Source: WHTB01 sp050699035 (GTDB lineage Bacteria > Actinomycetota > Actinomycetes > Propionibacteriales > Nocardioidaceae). Taken from it: a stretch of 6,968 bases of DNA. Position 1 is the first letter of the stretch. Every line of letters starts with the position of its first letter. The notes beneath the pieces are model-generated. The model was not told where the DNA came from and did no database searches. It saw nothing but the letters and a program-made list of their open reading frames with translations. The position numbers were made by a program, and so were the translations under genes. The stretch lies in NCBI GenBank assembly GCA_050699035.1, contig JBOHDE010000211.1:1-6968 (forward strand), read 5' to 3'. Below, piece by piece: positions 5,183-6,968 of this stretch.

Positions 5183-6085
5183 ATGACCCAACAGCTGGTG
5201 GCGCAGCCCGGACCCGTGACCCGGGAGAGCTGGCGCGCCGTCGCCGCGGTGACCGTGACCGTGGTGGCCTGGGCGTCCGCGTTCGTCGCCATCCGCTGGG
5301 TCGGGCAGTCGTACGACGCCGGGCCGATGGCGTTCGGGCGGCTCGGCATCGGCAGCCTCGCCCTCGGCGCGCTACTGGTGGCCCGGGGCCGCTGGGTGGC
5401 ACCGACCCGGCGGGAGTGGGTCCTGCTGGTCGGTTGCGGGCTCGCCTGGTTCGCCGTCTACAACGTGGCGCTGAACGCCGCCGAGCAGCGGGTCGACGCC
5501 GGCACGACCGCGATGCTGGTCAACATCGGTCCGATCCTGATCGCGGTCTTCGCCGGGATCCTGCTCGGTGAGGGATTCCCGCGCTGGTTGCTCGGCGGGC
5601 TGGTCCTCGCCTTCGCCGGCGCCGTGCTGATCGGCGCATCGACCGCGCAGACCGACGGGGCCGACCTGCTCGGTGTGGTGCTGTGTATCGTCGCCGCGGT
5701 CACGTACGCCATCGGGATGCTGACCCAAAAGCCCGTACTGCGCCGACTGCCTGCCCTGCAGGTCACCTGGCTGGCCTGCACGATCGGCGCGGTCGCCTGC
5801 CTGCCGTACCTGCCCGCGCTGGTCCGCGATACCCAGGCCGCCTCGGGTAGCGCGACCAGCGGCCTGGTCTACCTCGGCCTGGTGCCGACCGCCCTGGCGT
5901 TCGTCACCTGGGCGTACGCACTCGCCCGGATGGACGCCGGCCGGCTCGGGGTGACCACGTACCTCGTGCCCCCGATGACGATCGTGATGGCGGCCGTGCT
6001 GCTCGACGAGCTCCCTGAGGCACTCGCGCTGGTCGGCGGCGTGGTCTGCCTGGCCGGCGTGGCACTGTCGAGGCGGCGTCGATGA
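5183..6085 (+). CDS. EamA-family (DMT superfamily) exporter
   Basis: A 300-residue integral membrane protein with about ten hydrophobic segments in two tandem EamA repeats (about 18-147 and 155-297), the architecture of drug/metabolite transporters of the RhaT/YdcZ type. Supporting features are WASAFVAIRWVG near the start of repeat 1, the segment containing NAAEQRVDAGTTAMLVNIGP before the end of that repeat, and GLVPTALAFVTWAYALARMD in repeat 2. Likely function is efflux of a small metabolite or toxic compound; the substrate is unknown. ATG 5183 is preferred because a TACTGT -10 lies seven bases upstream, whereas the in-frame extension to 4808 crosses the divergent lysE-type gene. Its stop overlaps the next gene's start (ATGA at 6082-6085), so the following ArsR-type regulator is translationally coupled and probably controls this transporter. 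Confidence 0.93.
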   Translation: MTQQLVAQPGPVTRESWRAVAAVTVTVVAWASAFVAIRWVGQSYDAGPMAFGRLGIGSLALGALLVARGRWVAPTRREWVLLVGCGLAWFAVYNVALNAAEQRVDAGTTAMLVNIGPILIAVFAGILLGEGFPRWLLGGLVLAFAGAVLIGASTAQTDGADLLGVVLCIVAAVTYAIGMLTQKPVLRRLPALQVTWLACTIGAVACLPYLPALVRDTQAASGSATSGLVYLGLVPTALAFVTWAYALARMDAGRLGVTTYLVPPMTIVMAAVLLDELPEALALVGGVVCLAGVALSRRRR

Positions 6086-6798
6086 GGGAGCAGCTCGCGG
6101 AGGCGGAGTCGATGGCGAGATTCGCCGCCCTGCTTGCGGATCGGAGCCGAGCGTCGATGTGCCTCGCCCTGCTGGACGGACGGGCGTGGACGGCCGGCGA
6201 GCTCGCCCGGCACGCCGGGATCGGACGGCCGACCGCCAGCGAGCACCTCACCCAGCTGGTCGACGCCGGGCTGCTGACCGAGGCGCGGCAGGGCCGGCAC
6301 CGATACCTGCGGCTGACCGGTGAGGCGGCGCGCCTGGTCGAGGAGCTGACGGCGTTCGTCGGCGCACCCGAGGGCACCCCGTCGTCGCTGCGGGGAGTCC
6401 GCGCCCGCAACCACCTGGCCGCCGCTCGCACCTGCTACGACCACCTGGCCGGGCGGCTCGGCGTCGCGATCTTCGACGCGATGCAGCAACGCGACCTGCT
6501 CGCGGTGGCGGACGGGCTGACGCTGACATCGGCCGGACGAGCGTGGTTCGTCGAGCTCGGCCGCGCGGACGCGCTGGCCACCCGGCGGCCGGTGGTGCGC
6601 TCCTGCGTGGACTGGACCGAGCGCCGCCCGCACCTCGCCGGGGCCGCGGGCGCGGCGCTGCAGCACGAGCTGCTGGCCAGGTCGTGGATCGAGCGCGGTG
6701 AGCGCAAACGCGCCGTCCGCGTCACACCCGCCGGGCGGCGCGGGCTGGCCGACCTGCTCGGCATCGACGCGACCGCACTCGCCCTTCCGTCCCACTGA
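6082..6798 (+). CDS. ArsR-type winged-helix regulator with C-terminal extension
   Basis: A 238-residue regulator, about twice the length of a simple ArsR/SmtB repressor. The N-terminal 78 residues form the winged HTH: MARFAALLADRSRASMCLALL dimer/helix 1 region, HTH in WTAGELARHAGIGRPTASEHLTQLVDAGLL (36-65), and wing EARQGRHRYLRL (67-78). The C-terminal half (about 107-235) holds RTCYDHLAGRLG (116-127) and RSCVDWTERRPHLAGAAGAAL (C175 in the middle), conserved-looking segments in extended actinobacterial ArsR proteins. These could bind the effector. The cysteines C118 and C175 with nearby histidines might bind metal, but no classic CxC metal motif is seen in helix 3, so a small-molecule ligand is equally likely. 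It overlaps the EamA gene by 4 bp, so coexpression is expected, and it probably represses the divergent promoter at 5111-5182. Starts at 6082; an internal ATG at 6112 is possible. Confidence 0.88.
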   Translation: MREQLAEAESMARFAALLADRSRASMCLALLDGRAWTAGELARHAGIGRPTASEHLTQLVDAGLLTEARQGRHRYLRLTGEAARLVEELTAFVGAPEGTPSSLRGVRARNHLAAARTCYDHLAGRLGVAIFDAMQQRDLLAVADGLTLTSAGRAWFVELGRADALATRRPVVRSCVDWTERRPHLAGAAGAALQHELLARSWIERGERKRAVRVTPAGRRGLADLLGIDATALALPSH

Positions 6799-6801
6799 CG
6801 C

Positions 6802-6815
6802 CTCCGAGTGCGGAG
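6802..6815 (+). terminator. Weak hairpin after the ArsR-type gene
   Basis: CTCCG (6802-6806) and CGGAG (6811-6815) pair around AGTG, four bases after the stop codon. There is no T-tract and the next promoter's TTGAC follows at once. A 5-bp stem may act as a weak terminator or be incidental. Confidence 0.3.
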
Positions 6816-6844
6816 TTGACGGTCATACCCTAGGGGGGTACTGT
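6816..6844 (+). promoter_or_regulatory. csoR promoter
   Basis: TTGACG (6816-6821) and TACTGT (6839-6844) are separated by the ideal 17 bp. The transcription start would be near 6851, giving a leader of about 27 nt with GGAG (6867-6870) seven bases before the ATG. Confidence 0.75.
6826..6840. promoter_or_regulatory. CsoR-type operator between -35 and -10
   Basis: TACCC (6826-6830) and GGGTA (6836-6840) form inverted arms around a 5-bp spacer, with an inner CCCTAGGG palindrome. CsoR-family operators characteristically carry C/G runs in a TACCCC-GGGGTA arrangement. Its position over the promoter spacer of a CsoR-family gene strongly suggests autorepression. Confidence 0.75.
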
Positions 6845-6877
6845 ATCCACATCAGTCGACGGCCCCGGAGTGACGAC

Positions 6878-6968
6878 ATGACCGAGAACCACCAGCACGG
6901 CTACATCCACAACAAGGATGACTACCTCAAGCGGCTGCGCCGCATCGAGGGACAGGCCCGCGGCCTGC
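6878..6968 (+). CDS. csoR: CsoR-family metal-sensing repressor, 5' part (partial)
   Basis: The first 30 codons of a DUF156 (CsoR/RcnR/FrmR) repressor; the rest is beyond the window. The segment HGYIHNKDDYLKRLRRIEGQ, followed by ARGL, is the hallmark N-terminal helix of actinobacterial copper-type CsoR proteins. The Cys-His-Cys copper ligands lie downstream and cannot be seen, so copper specificity is inferred from the N-terminus and the operator. These proteins are all-helical tetramers that leave DNA on binding Cu(I), derepressing copper ATPase and chaperone genes, which may follow. ATG with GGAG at 6867-6870 (seven-base gap). It has its own promoter, so it is a separate transcription unit from the ArsR-type gene. 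Confidence 0.85.
   Translation, partial: MTENHQHGYIHNKDDYLKRLRRIEGQARGL

Noticed and set aside
5111..5191. N-terminal extension of the LysE-type protein to 246 residues
   Set aside because: The extra residues run through the divergent promoter and are not membrane-like; the family begins near MSDLPVSAAAMAGIAIVALG.

Overview
The window is high-GC DNA from an actinobacterium. Three things point there: strong G/C bias at third codon positions, a perfect 12-bp DasR-type (dre) palindrome upstream of a secreted hexosaminidase, and several genes that look leaderless (a TANNNT-like -10 hexamer seven bases before the ATG, with no Shine-Dalgarno). A Propionibacteriales-like host (Kribbella/Nocardioides type) is a guess from general look only; no marker gene fixes the genus. 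I see no mobile element, tRNA, rRNA or CRISPR array.

Layout. (1) 1-1734: a dre operator at 79-90 and a secreted GH20 beta-N-acetylhexosaminidase, presumably part of chitin/GlcNAc scavenging. (2) 1804-3319: an isochorismatase-like cysteine hydrolase followed 10 bp later by a GlxA-type regulator (DJ-1/PfpI domain plus AraC HTH) whose C-terminus is unusually short. The two probably form an operon. (3) 3323-4450, minus strand: an Erm-type 23S rRNA adenine N6-methyltransferase that ends 3 bp from the GlxA stop. About 350 bp separate it from the next gene upstream. That stretch holds a promoter, a putative 40-residue leaderless upstream ORF, several short hairpins, and a segment complementary to the erm ribosome binding site. 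Together these look like a candidate attenuator for macrolide-inducible resistance. (4) 4451-5110 (minus) and 5183-6798 (plus): a LysE-family exporter diverging from an EamA-family exporter. The EamA gene overlaps an ArsR-type winged-helix regulator by 4 bp. (5) 6799-6968: an autoregulated-looking promoter with a TACCC-N5-GGGTA operator between -35 and -10, followed by the first 30 codons of a CsoR-family metal-sensing repressor cut off by the window edge.

The common theme is small sensor/effector units: GlcNAc sensing and hexosaminidase, a GlxA-hydrolase pair, an Erm leader with its methyltransferase, an ArsR-EamA exporter pair, and CsoR. The part most worth following up is the erm leader (4100-4435). 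Its elements are read directly from the sequence, but the attenuation model is inference.
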